6,863 nucleotides of DNA from Thermoplasmatota archaeon (GTDB taxonomy: Archaea; Thermoplasmatota; Thermoplasmata; RBG-16-68-12; JAJISG01): assembly GCA_022848835.1 (NCBI GenBank), contig JAJISG010000204.1, positions 1-6,863 on the forward strand, in the 5' to 3' direction. The position numbers and the translations under genes were made by a program. Below are positions 1 to 6,732 of the stretch, piece by piece. The notes below the pieces were generated by a model. It ran no database searches. It was not told the origin of the DNA and saw only the letters and a list, made by a program, of their open reading frames with translations. Every line of letters begins with the position of its first letter. Position 1 is the stretch's first letter.

Positions 1-1440
1 CTTAGCACTGAATATGATTCCCTGGGCCATCTCTAGGTCCACATCGAAGGTACTAAATTCACCCTCCTCCCTCGTCAGGTACTCTCGATAACTGCTCATG
101 CCGACAAGGGCCTGGGCCGCGTTCTCCGGAAAGAGGTAGGACGGTATGCCGTGACTAACCAGCTCCATGAAAGCGGGGGAATCCTTCGTCCTGGCCAGGA
201 AGCAGCTGACCACGGTTTTCTCGTACTCCCTGGAGCACTCCCATATGGAACGGGCGATGGCCACCTCGTCCTCGACTATGGGGGGTACGGTGATCACCAG
301 AAGGGCGTCCACATTCTCATCCTTGAGGACGGCCTCCATGGCAAGCCGATAGCGAGCAGCGTCGGCGTCTGCGATCATGTCTATGGGGTTGCTGACGCTA
401 GCCTCCTTCGGCAGGTTCTCCTTCAGGAAGGCGAGAGTTTTAGGGCTGAGCTGGGCCATCTCCATGCCCATACTTACCAGAGCATCGGTTGCCATGACGC
501 CTGGGCCTCCACCATTGGTGATGACCGCCACGTTCCCGCCTTGGGGGAGGGGCTGTAAAGAGAAAGCCATGGCGAGGTCGAAGAGCTCCTGGATGGAGAC
601 CACTCTGAGGACACCGCACTGCTCGAAGAGGGCCTGGGTACCCACATCGGGGCCCGCCATGGCTCCTGTGTGGCTCACCGTCGCCCTGGCCCCCGCCGCC
701 GTCCTGCCGGATTTCAGGGCGATGATGGGCTTGACCTTGGATACCCGCCTGGCTATCCTAACGAAGTTTCTAGGATCTCCAAAGCTCTCTATGTAGAGAA
801 GGATGATGTGAGTCTCCGGGTCCTTCTCCAAGTACTCGATGAGCTCGTTGCCTGAGACGTCAACCGCGTTGCCGAGGCTGACAAACTTGGAGAGGCCGAC
901 GCCGACGTTCCTGGCGTGCTCCAGGATGGCGACGCCCAGGGCTCCGCTTTGGGTCATGAAGCCAATACCCCCCGCCAATGGCAGGATGGGGGCGAAGGTG
1001 GAGTCCATCTGGATATCGGCCTGGGTGTTGATCACCCCCATGCAGTTAGGCCCCACCATGACCATGTCGTGTTTCTTGACCAGAGCGTGCAGCCTTTCCT
1101 CCAGTTTCTTCCCGGAGGCGCCGACCTCACTGAAGCCAGCGGTGATGACCACCAGGCCTTTGACGCCCTTCTCCCCACACTCCTCCACTACCTGAAGGAC
1201 TTTGGAGGCGGGGACGATGATGATGGCCATGTCCACCTCGTCCGGTATCTCCAGGACAGAATGGTAGGCCCTCATGGAGTGGATAGAGGAGGCGGTGGGG
1301 TTGACAGGGTAGACCCGACCCTGAAATCCATAGCTCACGAGGTTATGCAGAACCTCCCAGCCCACCTTCCTCCTACTCCTGGAGGCGCCGATCACGGCAA
1401 TGGACCTGGGGGAGAAGATATATTCCAGTCTATCTGTCAT
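1..1440 (-). CDS. acd: ADP-forming acetate/acyl-CoA ligase (ACD), N-terminal 480 residues, cut by window edge
   Basis: This enzyme converts acyl-CoA + ADP + phosphate to the free acid + ATP + CoA in the cytosol, the main acetate-forming ATP step of many archaea. I translated the minus strand from 1440 to base 1 and found no stop. The Rossmann CoA-binding domain opens with FSPRSIAVIGAS (residues 9-20). The succinyl-CoA-synthetase-like ligase domain has GPNCMG (130-135), TQSGALG (163-169) and the phosphorylated histidine in SHTGA. That histidine is residue 257, the number I recall for the Pyrococcus alpha subunit. A second CoA-ligase domain shows TNGGGPG (308-314). An alpha subunit usually ends near 460. 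Here the frame continues past YREYL into a linker-like stretch (FDVDLEMA), so I infer a fused alpha-beta protein of about 700 residues whose ATP-grasp half lies outside the window. ATG 1440 is preferred over in-frame ATG 1449 because it lies at the predicted leaderless start. Substrate could be acetate or a larger acid. Confidence 0.93.
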   Translation of the reverse strand, partial: MTDRLEYIFSPRSIAVIGASRSRRKVGWEVLHNLVSYGFQGRVYPVNPTASSIHSMRAYHSVLEIPDEVDMAIIIVPASKVLQVVEECGEKGVKGLVVITAGFSEVGASGKKLEERLHALVKKHDMVMVGPNCMGVINTQADIQMDSTFAPILPLAGGIGFMTQSGALGVAILEHARNVGVGLSKFVSLGNAVDVSGNELIEYLEKDPETHIILLYIESFGDPRNFVRIARRVSKVKPIIALKSGRTAAGARATVSHTGAMAGPDVGTQALFEQCGVLRVVSIQELFDLAMAFSLQPLPQGGNVAVITNGGGPGVMATDALVSMGMEMAQLSPKTLAFLKENLPKEASVSNPIDMIADADAARYRLAMEAVLKDENVDALLVITVPPIVEDEVAIARSIWECSREYEKTVVSCFLARTKDSPAFMELVSHGIPSYLFPENAAQALVGMSSYREYLTREEGEFSTFDVDLEMAQGIIFSAK

Positions 1441-1461
1441 CCATCTCATCAAAGACCACGG

Positions 1462-1476
1462 CATTTATAGTTTAAG
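1462..1476. promoter_or_regulatory. Shared divergent promoter with overlapping TATA boxes for acd and acuC
   Basis: The plus strand reads TTTATAG (1464-1470) followed by TTTAAG (1471-1476). Read on the minus strand the same bases give CTTAAA and CTATAAAT. Archaeal TATA boxes centre about 26 nt before transcription starts. On the minus strand this predicts a start near 1440, exactly the acd ATG, which suggests a leaderless acd mRNA; no good SD precedes it. On the plus strand it predicts a start near 1493-1499. That leaves a leader of about 25-30 nt with GGGAG at 1512-1516, 8 nt before the acuC ATG. The only AT-rich patch in the 84-bp gap must serve both genes. Seen: the sequence and spacing. 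Inferred: the function. Confidence 0.6.
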
Positions 1477-1524
1477 CGGTAGGAGCCATCTGCGTGTCGG
1501 GTTTCCGGGTCGGGAGTCATTAGG

Positions 1525-2676
1525 ATGAGTGGGTCCGTTCTGCTCGTGTACGATGAGGGTTTTCTGAGCTATGACTTCGGCGGCGCTCACTCCCTACGGC
1601 AGGAGAGGATAAAGCTGGCCCGAGAGCTAATCTCGGAACTGGGCCTCCTCCAGAGGCGCGGTGTGAAGGAGGTGCCGGCAGAGTCTGCCGAGGAGGAGAT
1701 CCTCCTAATCCACTCCAGAGAATATGTGGAGGCGGTGAGGGCCTCTGGCAAGGACCCCGAGGGGATCGGAGGAAGGTACATGGAGTATGGTCTGGGTACC
1801 CCGGACAATCCGATCTTCCCTCGGATGTACGAGGCCTCGGCCCTTCACGTGGGCGGTACACTCGAGGCTGGCAGGACAGTCACGTCGTCTAAGGCGAAGC
1901 ACGCCTTCAACCTAGGCGGCGGTTTCCATCACGCTTCCAGGTCCCGAGCATCGGGTTTCTGTATCTTCAACGATCTGGCCATCACCATCCAGACTCTCCT
2001 GGAAGAGGGGTTAAGTCGCATCCTCTACGTGGATGTCGACGCCCATCACGGCGATGGCGTCCAGTACTCCTTCTACGATGAGCCCAGGGTCTTGACCATA
2101 TCGCTTCACGAGGATGGAAGATACCTCTTCCCGGGTACGGGATTCGTCCACGAGATAGGAGAAGGGGAAGGAGAGGGGTACAGCGTCAATGTCCCCCTGC
2201 CGCCACACACTGGTGATGCTGCCTACCTCCAGGTGTTTAGGGATATCGTCTCTCCACTGGCGGAGGTATTCAGACCTGAGGTTATCGTGAGCCAGCTGGG
2301 CGTGGACACCCACTTCAGGGATCCTCTGACCCATCTGAACTTGACGACGGCCGCCCACTGGAGGATTGGGGATGAGCTGCATCGTCTAGCTCACCGGTTG
2401 TGTGAAGGAAGATGGGTAGCCGCTGGTGGCGGTGGCTACCAACCCTCGGCTGTAGCTAGGTCCTGGACCCTCATGTTCGGGACCATGGTGGAATGGGAGG
2501 TGGAAGACGAGATTCCTGAAGCTTGGGCCTCGCTCTACAGCGCCCTAATGGGGAGGGCCCCTGATGTTGAGAGCTTGTGGGACCCCGATATTCCTTCAAG
2601 CACTGCCGTCGATAGAGAGGTGGAGAGAGTAGTGGAGGAGGTGAAGAAGGCCGTCTCTCCCTATCATCCCCTCTAG
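1525..2676 (+). CDS. acuC: AcuC-type zinc-dependent deacetylase (class I histone deacetylase fold)
   Basis: It is predicted to remove acetyl groups from lysine side chains with a metal-activated water, releasing acetate. It has 383 residues, full length for AcuC (about 380-390). The arginase/deacetylase core is complete: the AcuC-like N-terminus LSYDFGGAHSLRQER (14-28), YGLGTPDNPIFP (88-99), the charge-relay histidine pair in GGGFHHA (H135, H136), and metal ligands D172 and H174 in YVDVDAHHGDG. The third metal ligand is D261 in QLGVD, and the catalytic tyrosine is Y305 in GGGGY. No signal peptide or membrane segment is seen. GGGAG at 1512-1516 supports the ATG at 1525. The gene diverges from acd and converges on acs, whose product is the known AcuC target in Bacillus. 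Histones, acetyl-polyamines or another small amide are alternative substrates. Family assignment is firm; the substrate is inferred from context. Confidence 0.93.
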   Translation: MSGSVLLVYDEGFLSYDFGGAHSLRQERIKLARELISELGLLQRRGVKEVPAESAEEEILLIHSREYVEAVRASGKDPEGIGGRYMEYGLGTPDNPIFPRMYEASALHVGGTLEAGRTVTSSKAKHAFNLGGGFHHASRSRASGFCIFNDLAITIQTLLEEGLSRILYVDVDAHHGDGVQYSFYDEPRVLTISLHEDGRYLFPGTGFVHEIGEGEGEGYSVNVPLPPHTGDAAYLQVFRDIVSPLAEVFRPEVIVSQLGVDTHFRDPLTHLNLTTAAHWRIGDELHRLAHRLCEGRWVAAGGGGYQPSAVARSWTLMFGTMVEWEVEDEIPEAWASLYSALMGRAPDVESLWDPDIPSSTAVDREVERVVEEVKKAVSPYHPL

Positions 2677-2861
2677 TGCTGTTTCCAGCCGCAGAGGTAG
2701 TCGAAACCCGTGTATGGAATCTGGTCATACGGCGACTTCAGTCGGCCAGGCGTTGAAACCTCCAAAGGAGAAACCTCGATATCCTGCCCTCCCCTCAGTG
2801 GTGCTACGGGACCCAGTGAGGGGTATAGCGACGCCGCCATGGGTCTCGTCCTCTTCATCAC
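2673..2861 (-). CDS. Possible small protein translationally coupled to acs (61-62 aa, unrecognised)
   Basis: I do not recognise this protein. An open frame begins at GTG 2861 or ATG 2858. The ATG shares one base with the acs stop (TGATG) and the GTG overlaps it by four (GTGA). A GAGAGG purine run (2871-2866), inside the last acs codons, could be its SD. It ends at 2673 on a CTAG (2673-2676) that also supplies the TAG of the facing acuC gene, so it exactly fills the gap between the two genes. The product is basic at its start (MKRTRP), rich in proline and glycine, and ends in an aromatic segment ([11 protein letters not shown]). It has no membrane helix or signal peptide. For it: stop/start overlap, SD and perfect packing. 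Against it: short length, no known domain, and ordinary third-position composition. Acs read-through or a chance ORF in a 3' spacer remains possible. Confidence 0.38.
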   Translation of the reverse strand: MMKRTRPMAASLYPSLGPVAPLRGGQDIEVSPLEVSTPGRLKSPYDQIPYTGFDYLCGWKQH

Positions 2862-4855
2862 TCGGCCTCTCTGCCCTGGATCAGGCGCTCCATTACGGTT
2901 TCATCTGCTAGTGTAGTCGTGTCGCCAATGTGCTCGATGTCCCCAGCAGCAATCTTCCTCAGAATCCTGCGCATGATCTTGCCCGAACGCGTCTTTGGAA
3001 GGTCTTCGCAGAACTGGATTCTGTCCGGCGTGGAGATGGGGCCTATCTTCTCTCTGACGATATCAATCAGGCTCGCCCGTAACGAGTCGGAAGGGCGGTA
3101 TCCCCTCTTGAGGGCCACGAAGCAGTAGATGCCTTGCCCTTTGATGTCATGGGGAAAGCCGACGACGGCCGCTTCCGCTACGCTTTCATGCGACACGAGC
3201 ACGCTCTCGATTTCTGCAGTGGCGAGCCTGTGTCCCGAGACGTTAATCACGTCATCGATGCGACCCATGAGCCAGTAGAACCCATCCTCGTCAAGTCGAC
3301 ATCCGTCGCTGGTATAGTACTTCCCAGGGAACATGGAGAAGTAGACCCTCCTGATGAGCTCGTTCTTCTCATCTCCGTAGACACCGCGTATCATGCCGGG
3401 CCAGGGTTTCACGATTACGAGGGCTCCCCCCTCGTTTACGTCCGCGACCGAGCCATCAGATCTCAAGATCTGCGCCTCAATGCCGAAGAAAGGCTTTGAG
3501 GCCGAACCTGGTCTTGTGGGAAGGGCACCAGGCAGGGGAGTGATGAGGATTCCCCCAGTTTCCGTCTGCCACCAGGTATCCATCACAGGGCATCGCGTCC
3601 TGCCTATGACCTCATGGTACCATATCCACGCCTCCGGGTTGATAGGTTCGCCGACGGTCCCGAGTATCCGGAGACTCGACAGATCGTGCTTTCCTGGCCA
3701 CTTATCCCCCAATCTCATCAGCGCTCGTATCGCCGTAGGTGCGGTGTAGAAGACGGTGACCCCGTAGTCCTCCACGATCTTCCAGAACCTATCGGGCTCT
3801 GGATACGTGGGGATGCCCTCGAACATGAGGACGGTCGCCCCGTTCGACAAGGGGCCGTATACAATGTACGAGTGGCCAGTGATCCAGCCGATATCAGCAG
3901 TACACCAGAAGATATCCTCATCCTTGAGGTCAAATATCAGCTTGGATGTGAGGTGGACGTACACCATATAACCCCCCGTGGTGTGCAAGACGCCCTTCGG
4001 CTCCCCGGTGCTGCCACTCGTGTAGAGAATGAATAAAGGGTCTTCGGCGTCCATCTCGGCAGGTTCGCATTCCGAGGATATGCTGTCTGCCTCCATCTCC
4101 TCATGCCACCAAAGGTCCTCCCCTTCCTGGAAGTCGATCTCAATGCCTAACCTCTTGACCAAGAGTGTGTGCCTTACATCAGGGCAGGATTTCAGAGCGA
4201 CATCGGCGTTATCCTTGCATCTAACGACTCTGCCCCCTCGGTGGTAGCCGTCGGCGGTTATGAGGAACTTTGAGCCGCAGTCCAGTATTCGGCTCTTCAA
4301 CGAATCAGCGCTGAAGGCCGAGAAGACAACGGAATGGATGGCGCCGATTCTGGCACAGGCAAGCAGGGCAATAGGTAGCTCGGGGATCATCGGCAGGTAG
4401 ACGGTGACTACGTCTCCCTGCCCGACACCGCGTTTCTTCAGCACGTTGGCTAGCTTGCTGACCTCCTCATGCAGCTCCTGGTAGGTGAGAGTGCGTCTCT
4501 CCTCCTCCGCCTCTCCCTGCCAGATGATGGCCGCCTTGTCCCTCCTCCTTGTCTGGACATGCCTGTCCAGGCAATTGTAGGACGCGTTGAGCTTTCCACC
4601 TGAGTAGTACTGGACGAAGGGTCCCGCAACCTTGCCGATACTGGAGAAGTCGTATTCCAGAACACTATCCCATTTCCTGAACCAGTCGAGACACTCCTCC
4701 GCCTGACTTGCCCAGAAGGCCTCTGGATTTTCGATCGATTCACGGTACAGCTCCTCGTACTCCATCACGCTCCTGACGTACGCCTTCCCGCTGAGGTCTG
4801 TAGGCGGGTGAAAGATCCTCTTCTCCCTCAACATTGAGGCAATCTCACGTTCCAT
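2858..4855 (-). CDS. acs: AMP-forming acetyl-CoA synthetase
   Basis: This ANL-superfamily enzyme activates acetate with ATP to acetyl-AMP and transfers the acetyl group to CoA, giving AMP and pyrophosphate. Its 665 residues match the usual 630-670. The N-terminal Acs cap is followed by the ATP loop [11 protein letters not shown] (278-288), [10 protein letters not shown] (321-330), GTVGEPINP (399-407) and WWQTETGG (428-435). The adenylate-binding D517 and R532 follow, then the C-terminal domain with PKTRSGK (620-626). K626 is the catalytic, acetylatable lysine (K609 in Salmonella). The pocket residues I325, T326, V401 and W429 fit acetate or propionate. Two departures are seen: VFSAFS where FGGFS is usual (178-182), and SGHRLA where SGHRLG is usual. 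AAGGGGG (4867-4861) lies 5 nt before the ATG. The gene converges on acuC and diverges from the DUF2080-GNAT unit. Confidence 0.97.
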   Translation of the reverse strand: MEREIASMLREKRIFHPPTDLSGKAYVRSVMEYEELYRESIENPEAFWASQAEECLDWFRKWDSVLEYDFSSIGKVAGPFVQYYSGGKLNASYNCLDRHVQTRRRDKAAIIWQGEAEEERRTLTYQELHEEVSKLANVLKKRGVGQGDVVTVYLPMIPELPIALLACARIGAIHSVVFSAFSADSLKSRILDCGSKFLITADGYHRGGRVVRCKDNADVALKSCPDVRHTLLVKRLGIEIDFQEGEDLWWHEEMEADSISSECEPAEMDAEDPLFILYTSGSTGEPKGVLHTTGGYMVYVHLTSKLIFDLKDEDIFWCTADIGWITGHSYIVYGPLSNGATVLMFEGIPTYPEPDRFWKIVEDYGVTVFYTAPTAIRALMRLGDKWPGKHDLSSLRILGTVGEPINPEAWIWYHEVIGRTRCPVMDTWWQTETGGILITPLPGALPTRPGSASKPFFGIEAQILRSDGSVADVNEGGALVIVKPWPGMIRGVYGDEKNELIRRVYFSMFPGKYYTSDGCRLDEDGFYWLMGRIDDVINVSGHRLATAEIESVLVSHESVAEAAVVGFPHDIKGQGIYCFVALKRGYRPSDSLRASLIDIVREKIGPISTPDRIQFCEDLPKTRSGKIMRRILRKIAAGDIEHIGDTTTLADETVMERLIQGREAE

Positions 4856-4914
4856 AGCCGCCCCCTTCTGATCTGTCCTCCACCAAGGCCATTGACCGAA
4901 GAGCCGCTCTCTAG

Positions 4915-4923
4915 ATGTAAATA
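4915..4923 (-). promoter_or_regulatory. acs: TATA box of the acs promoter
   Basis: The minus strand reads AAAGGTATTTACATC, a TATA-like TATTTACAT with purine-rich AAAGG upstream as a possible TFB recognition element. A start about 26 nt on gives a leader of roughly 35-40 nt that holds the AAGGGGG ribosome site. It is the best AT-rich element within 100 nt of the acs start. Confidence 0.5.
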
Positions 4924-4940
4924 CCTTTGGAAACCGAGAT

Positions 4941-4955
4941 GGGATCCCGCCGGCG
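4941..4955. promoter_or_regulatory. Paired short palindromes between acs and the DUF2080-GNAT promoters
   Basis: Two perfect 8-base palindromes, GGGATCCC (4941-4948) and CGCCGGCG (4948-4955), share one base. They lie between the acs TATA box and the plus-strand TATA candidate at 4993. Such a position would suit an operator controlling both divergent units. GC-rich 8-mers of this kind also arise by chance, so this is only a candidate. Confidence 0.18.
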
Positions 4956-4992
4956 AGGGCGATAGACGGGGATAGTCCTCGGCTGCCAGGAA

Positions 4993-5002
4993 TCTTATTA
5001 TC
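4993..5002 (+). promoter_or_regulatory. Candidate TATA box for the DUF2080-GNAT unit
   Basis: TCTTATTATC is the only AT-rich patch before the small gene. It centres about 28 nt before ATG 5026, and GTG 5023 is in the same frame. No SD precedes either start, so a leaderless first gene is likely. The box is a weak match to TTTAWA. Confidence 0.4.
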
Positions 5003-5025
5003 CTCCTGCGTTATCCGAGCACGTG

Positions 5026-5193
5026 ATGGACGAGGAAGTGGAGGTAGAAGAGGAGAGACCTGGGGGCGTCAAGTTCGAAGTCTACGGGGAAGAGATGATT
5101 GAGAAGGTTGTGAAGAAGAGCGGCAACAGCGGCCGCATCTACCTTCCGCCTGACTGGGTGGGCAAACGGGTGAAGATCATCCGCATGAACTGA
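5026..5193 (+). CDS. DUF2080-family small protein (AbrB-like, often annotated transposon-encoded)
   Basis: This 55-residue protein is too short for a routine ORF list. It has an acidic N-terminus (DEEVEVEEE, residues 2-10), a strand-rich middle ([16 protein letters not shown]), and the family signature [20 protein letters not shown] (31-50). That signature resembles the swapped-hairpin AbrB/SpoVT fold (GNS.G..LP..W.G..V) found in DNA-binding antitoxins and regulators. DUF2080 proteins are common in archaea, often beside insertion sequences, but no transposase or inverted repeats are visible here. Its stop lies 8 nt before the GNAT start, and the GNAT SD overlaps the stop, so the two are probably cotranscribed. 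ATG 5026 is chosen because it fits a leaderless start; GTG 5023 would add one residue. Possible roles are DNA-binding autoregulator or antitoxin-like partner of the GNAT. Function is unknown. Confidence 0.8.
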   Translation: MDEEVEVEEERPGGVKFEVYGEEMIEKVVKKSGNSGRIYLPPDWVGKRVKIIRMN

Positions 5194-5201
5194 GGGATAG
5201 C

Positions 5202-5639
5202 ATGAAGGTCAATGTGAGAAGCGTAGGGGAGTCCGATATCCCGGAGATGGTTCGGATTGAGGGGGAGATCACAGGTAGCACCGAGGTGAGCGCTCTGGAG
5301 AGGATTCTGCACGACTACCTCGACCATGGAGATCTGGACCTTATCATCGCCGCCGACGTCGACCGGAAGCTCGTGGGCTTCCTAGTCGGTGAGATCAGGC
5401 CTTGGGAGTTCGGCGAGGATGAGGAGGTCGCATGGATCAAGGTTGTTGGCGTCGACCCTAGATATCAAGGCAGGGGCATAGGAAAGCAGCTGGGGGAGGC
5501 CTTCCTGAAAAGTCTCAGGTCCAAGGGCATCAGGAGGCTCAGGACCCTGGTTCCCTGGGATTCAGGGGACCTGATCACATACTTCAAGGCCCTCGACTTC
5601 GAGAGGAGTCGCTTCGTCGTCCTCGAACGGCTAGTCTAG
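5202..5639 (+). CDS. GNAT-family N-acetyltransferase
   Basis: It is predicted to transfer an acetyl (or other acyl) group from CoA to an amine. The 145 residues span one complete GNAT domain and nothing else. The acetyl-CoA pyrophosphate loop is in motif A: VVGVDPRYQGRGIGKQL (81-97), with the Q-x-x-G-x-G signature at Q89-G94. Strand beta4 (VAWIKVVGV) precedes it, and the C-terminal YFKALDFERSRFVVLERL matches motif B and the last strands. The ATG at 5202 follows a TGAGG SD overlapping the DUF2080 stop. The layout resembles single-domain RimI-like enzymes. It diverges from acs and sits in a neighbourhood with an AcuC deacetylase, so acetylating Acs K626 is an attractive role. N-terminal or small-molecule acetylation, or a TacT-like toxin role with the DUF2080 partner, remain open. 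The substrate cannot be read from sequence. Confidence 0.9.
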   Translation: MKVNVRSVGESDIPEMVRIEGEITGSTEVSALERILHDYLDHGDLDLIIAADVDRKLVGFLVGEIRPWEFGEDEEVAWIKVVGVDPRYQGRGIGKQLGEAFLKSLRSKGIRRLRTLVPWDSGDLITYFKALDFERSRFVVLERLV

Positions 5640-5677
5640 ATCCCATTCCGCTCCGATCTGGTCCCCCAGCCCACCCA

Positions 5678-5689
5678 CTCCTTTTCCTT
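5678..5689 (+). terminator. Pyrimidine-rich tract downstream of GNAT
   Basis: CTCCTTTTCCTT lies about 40 nt after the GNAT stop at the end of a C-rich, G-poor stretch (5641-5689). Archaeal RNA polymerase can stop at T-rich tracts without a hairpin. The T run is short and interrupted, so this is a weak candidate. Confidence 0.25.
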
Positions 5690-5740
5690 ATGGCAACATT
5701 AAGGTATGACCGCCTCATAGAGACAGACCGGAGATGGCCC

Positions 5741-6520
5741 ATGGGCAAGTATATCGAGTATCAGGTGGAGGACGGTATTGGCATCGCCTGGATGAACAAG
5801 CCTCCGGCGAACACCTCTGACTACGATTTCATGAGGGATCTGGACCAGATTATCGAGGAGGTCCGCTTCGACGACGACGTCAAGCTGGCGATTCTCAGCA
5901 GCAAGCTGGAGAAGTTCTTCTCTGCCGGGGCCGATGTCGGCATGCTATCCACAAGTGAGCCCGACTACAAGGCGATGTTCTGTCTCCACTGCCAGGAGAC
6001 CCTGGTGAAGATGGAGAACACTCCCAAGATCTGGATAGCCGCCATAAACGGCCACTGTGTCGGCGGCGGCCTTGAGATTGCCCTCGCGACGGACATCCGG
6101 CTGATGGGCAGGGACAGCGGTCAGATTGGACTTCCTGAGGTCAATCTGGGTGTGCTGCCCGGGACCGGTGGGACCCAGAGATTGCCTAGGCTCGTCGGGA
6201 GGTCCCTGGCCCTGGACATGATGATTACCGGGAGGACGATGTCTTCAGAGGAGGCCGTCAAGATCGGCTTGGTGAACTACGTCTATGAGACGGAGGATTT
6301 GTGGGAAAAGACGCTGGAGTACGCTGGGAAACTGGCTCAGGGCCCCGCCAAGGCCATCGGCCTGATCAAGAGGTCTGTGACGGAGGGCCTCGAGGTGCCC
6401 CTGAAGCAGGGCCTCGCCCTGGAGCGGGAGCTGCAGAACCGTCTTTTCATGACAGAGGACGCCAAGGAGGGTTTCAGTGCATTCATGGAGAAGAGGAAGC
6501 CGGCCTTCAAGGGCAGGTGA
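5741..6520 (+). CDS. Enoyl-CoA hydratase/isomerase (crotonase family)
   Basis: It is predicted to hydrate trans-2-enoyl-CoA to 3-hydroxyacyl-CoA in fatty-acid or related acyl-CoA pathways. From ATG 5741 it has 259 residues, typical for the family. The oxyanion-hole segment FFSAGAD (59-65) and NGHCVGGGLE (103-112) are intact. Both catalytic glutamates known from rat mitochondrial hydratase have counterparts, E112 (GGGLE) and E133 (GLPE). Between them is one more residue than in the rat enzyme. PGTGGTQRLPRLVG (140-153) is canonical, and the C-terminus EGFSAFMEKRKPAFKGR is hydratase-like. GGAG (5730-5733) lies 7 nt before ATG 5741, whereas ATG 5690 lacks an SD and adds 17 residues with no family match, so the later start is preferred. 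A thiolase follows 290 bp downstream on the same strand. It could also act on crotonyl-CoA or a branched substrate. Confidence 0.93.
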   Translation: MGKYIEYQVEDGIGIAWMNKPPANTSDYDFMRDLDQIIEEVRFDDDVKLAILSSKLEKFFSAGADVGMLSTSEPDYKAMFCLHCQETLVKMENTPKIWIAAINGHCVGGGLEIALATDIRLMGRDSGQIGLPEVNLGVLPGTGGTQRLPRLVGRSLALDMMITGRTMSSEEAVKIGLVNYVYETEDLWEKTLEYAGKLAQGPAKAIGLIKRSVTEGLEVPLKQGLALERELQNRLFMTEDAKEGFSAFMEKRKPAFKGR

Positions 6521-6587
6521 GCCCTCCGGCCTTTAACAGATCGAGCAGCGGTCTCCGACCCTAGAATTCCGAGAAACACCGGCCTCT

Positions 6588-6732
6588 CTACTCAAAGGCG
6601 CCTAGGACCTCGTGGCGAAACAGCTCCCTCGAGGCTTCTCCCCCAGACTTTAGCGAACCCTGTGATGATGTGCTGTTCCCCAGCTTCGATGTACTCCCTG
6701 GCCAGTTCTGTGAGGCCATGAGGCTCTCCCAA
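6588..6732 (-). pseudogene. C-terminal remnant of a luciferase-like (LLM/F420-type) oxidoreductase, frameshifted
   Basis: The spacer between the hydratase and thiolase contains protein-like sequence on the minus strand. From 6732 the frame reads LGEPHGLTELAREYIEAG followed by EQHIITGFAKVWG. This has the cadence of the C-terminal helix-strand of LLM-class flavin/F420 oxidoreductases (G-x-P-E-E-x-x-x-x-x-x-E-Y-x-E-A-G-x-D-H-x-x-x-G-F). After RSLE the frame runs into non-family sequence and stops at TGA 6594-6592. If one G is removed from the GAGGGAG at 6630-6624, the frame instead gives SLEELFRHEVLGAFE and stops at TAG 6590-6588, the usual C-terminal LLM helix. The N-terminal bulk of the gene is missing, replaced by the thiolase promoter. 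I read this as a truncated, frameshifted relic. The match is from memory of the family, not a search. Confidence 0.5.

Noticed and set aside
151..1470. Plus-strand open frames of up to 184 codons across 151-1470
   Set aside because: They are antisense to the continuous, motif-rich acd frame and show low-complexity His/Gly/Asp composition typical of shadows of a GC-rich gene.
1520..2728. Minus-strand open frames over acuC (for example 1520-1861, 2011-2382, 2471-2728)
   Set aside because: They lie opposite a full-length deacetylase gene, have no recognisable domain and have no ribosome site of note.
2710..2916. Plus-strand open frames in the acuC-acs gap
   Set aside because: They begin in the spacer and run into the acs 3' end with no SD or family features. 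The minus-strand ORF coupled to acs is the better candidate.
2919..4247. Plus-strand open frames over acs (for example 3134-3499, 3614-4036)
   Set aside because: They are shadows of acs; composition and lack of motifs do not support coding.
4990..5200. An insertion sequence around the DUF2080 gene
   Set aside because: No transposase, terminal inverted repeats or target-site duplication are visible. The family name alone is not evidence of a mobile element.
5690..5740. Upstream start for the enoyl-CoA hydratase at ATG 5690
   Set aside because: The added 17 residues match nothing in the family and lack an SD. ATG 5741 has GGAG 7 nt upstream and gives the normal length.
6337..6579. Minus-strand 80-codon open frame ending inside the hydratase gene
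   Set aside because: Most of it is antisense to conserved hydratase codons, so it is a shadow.
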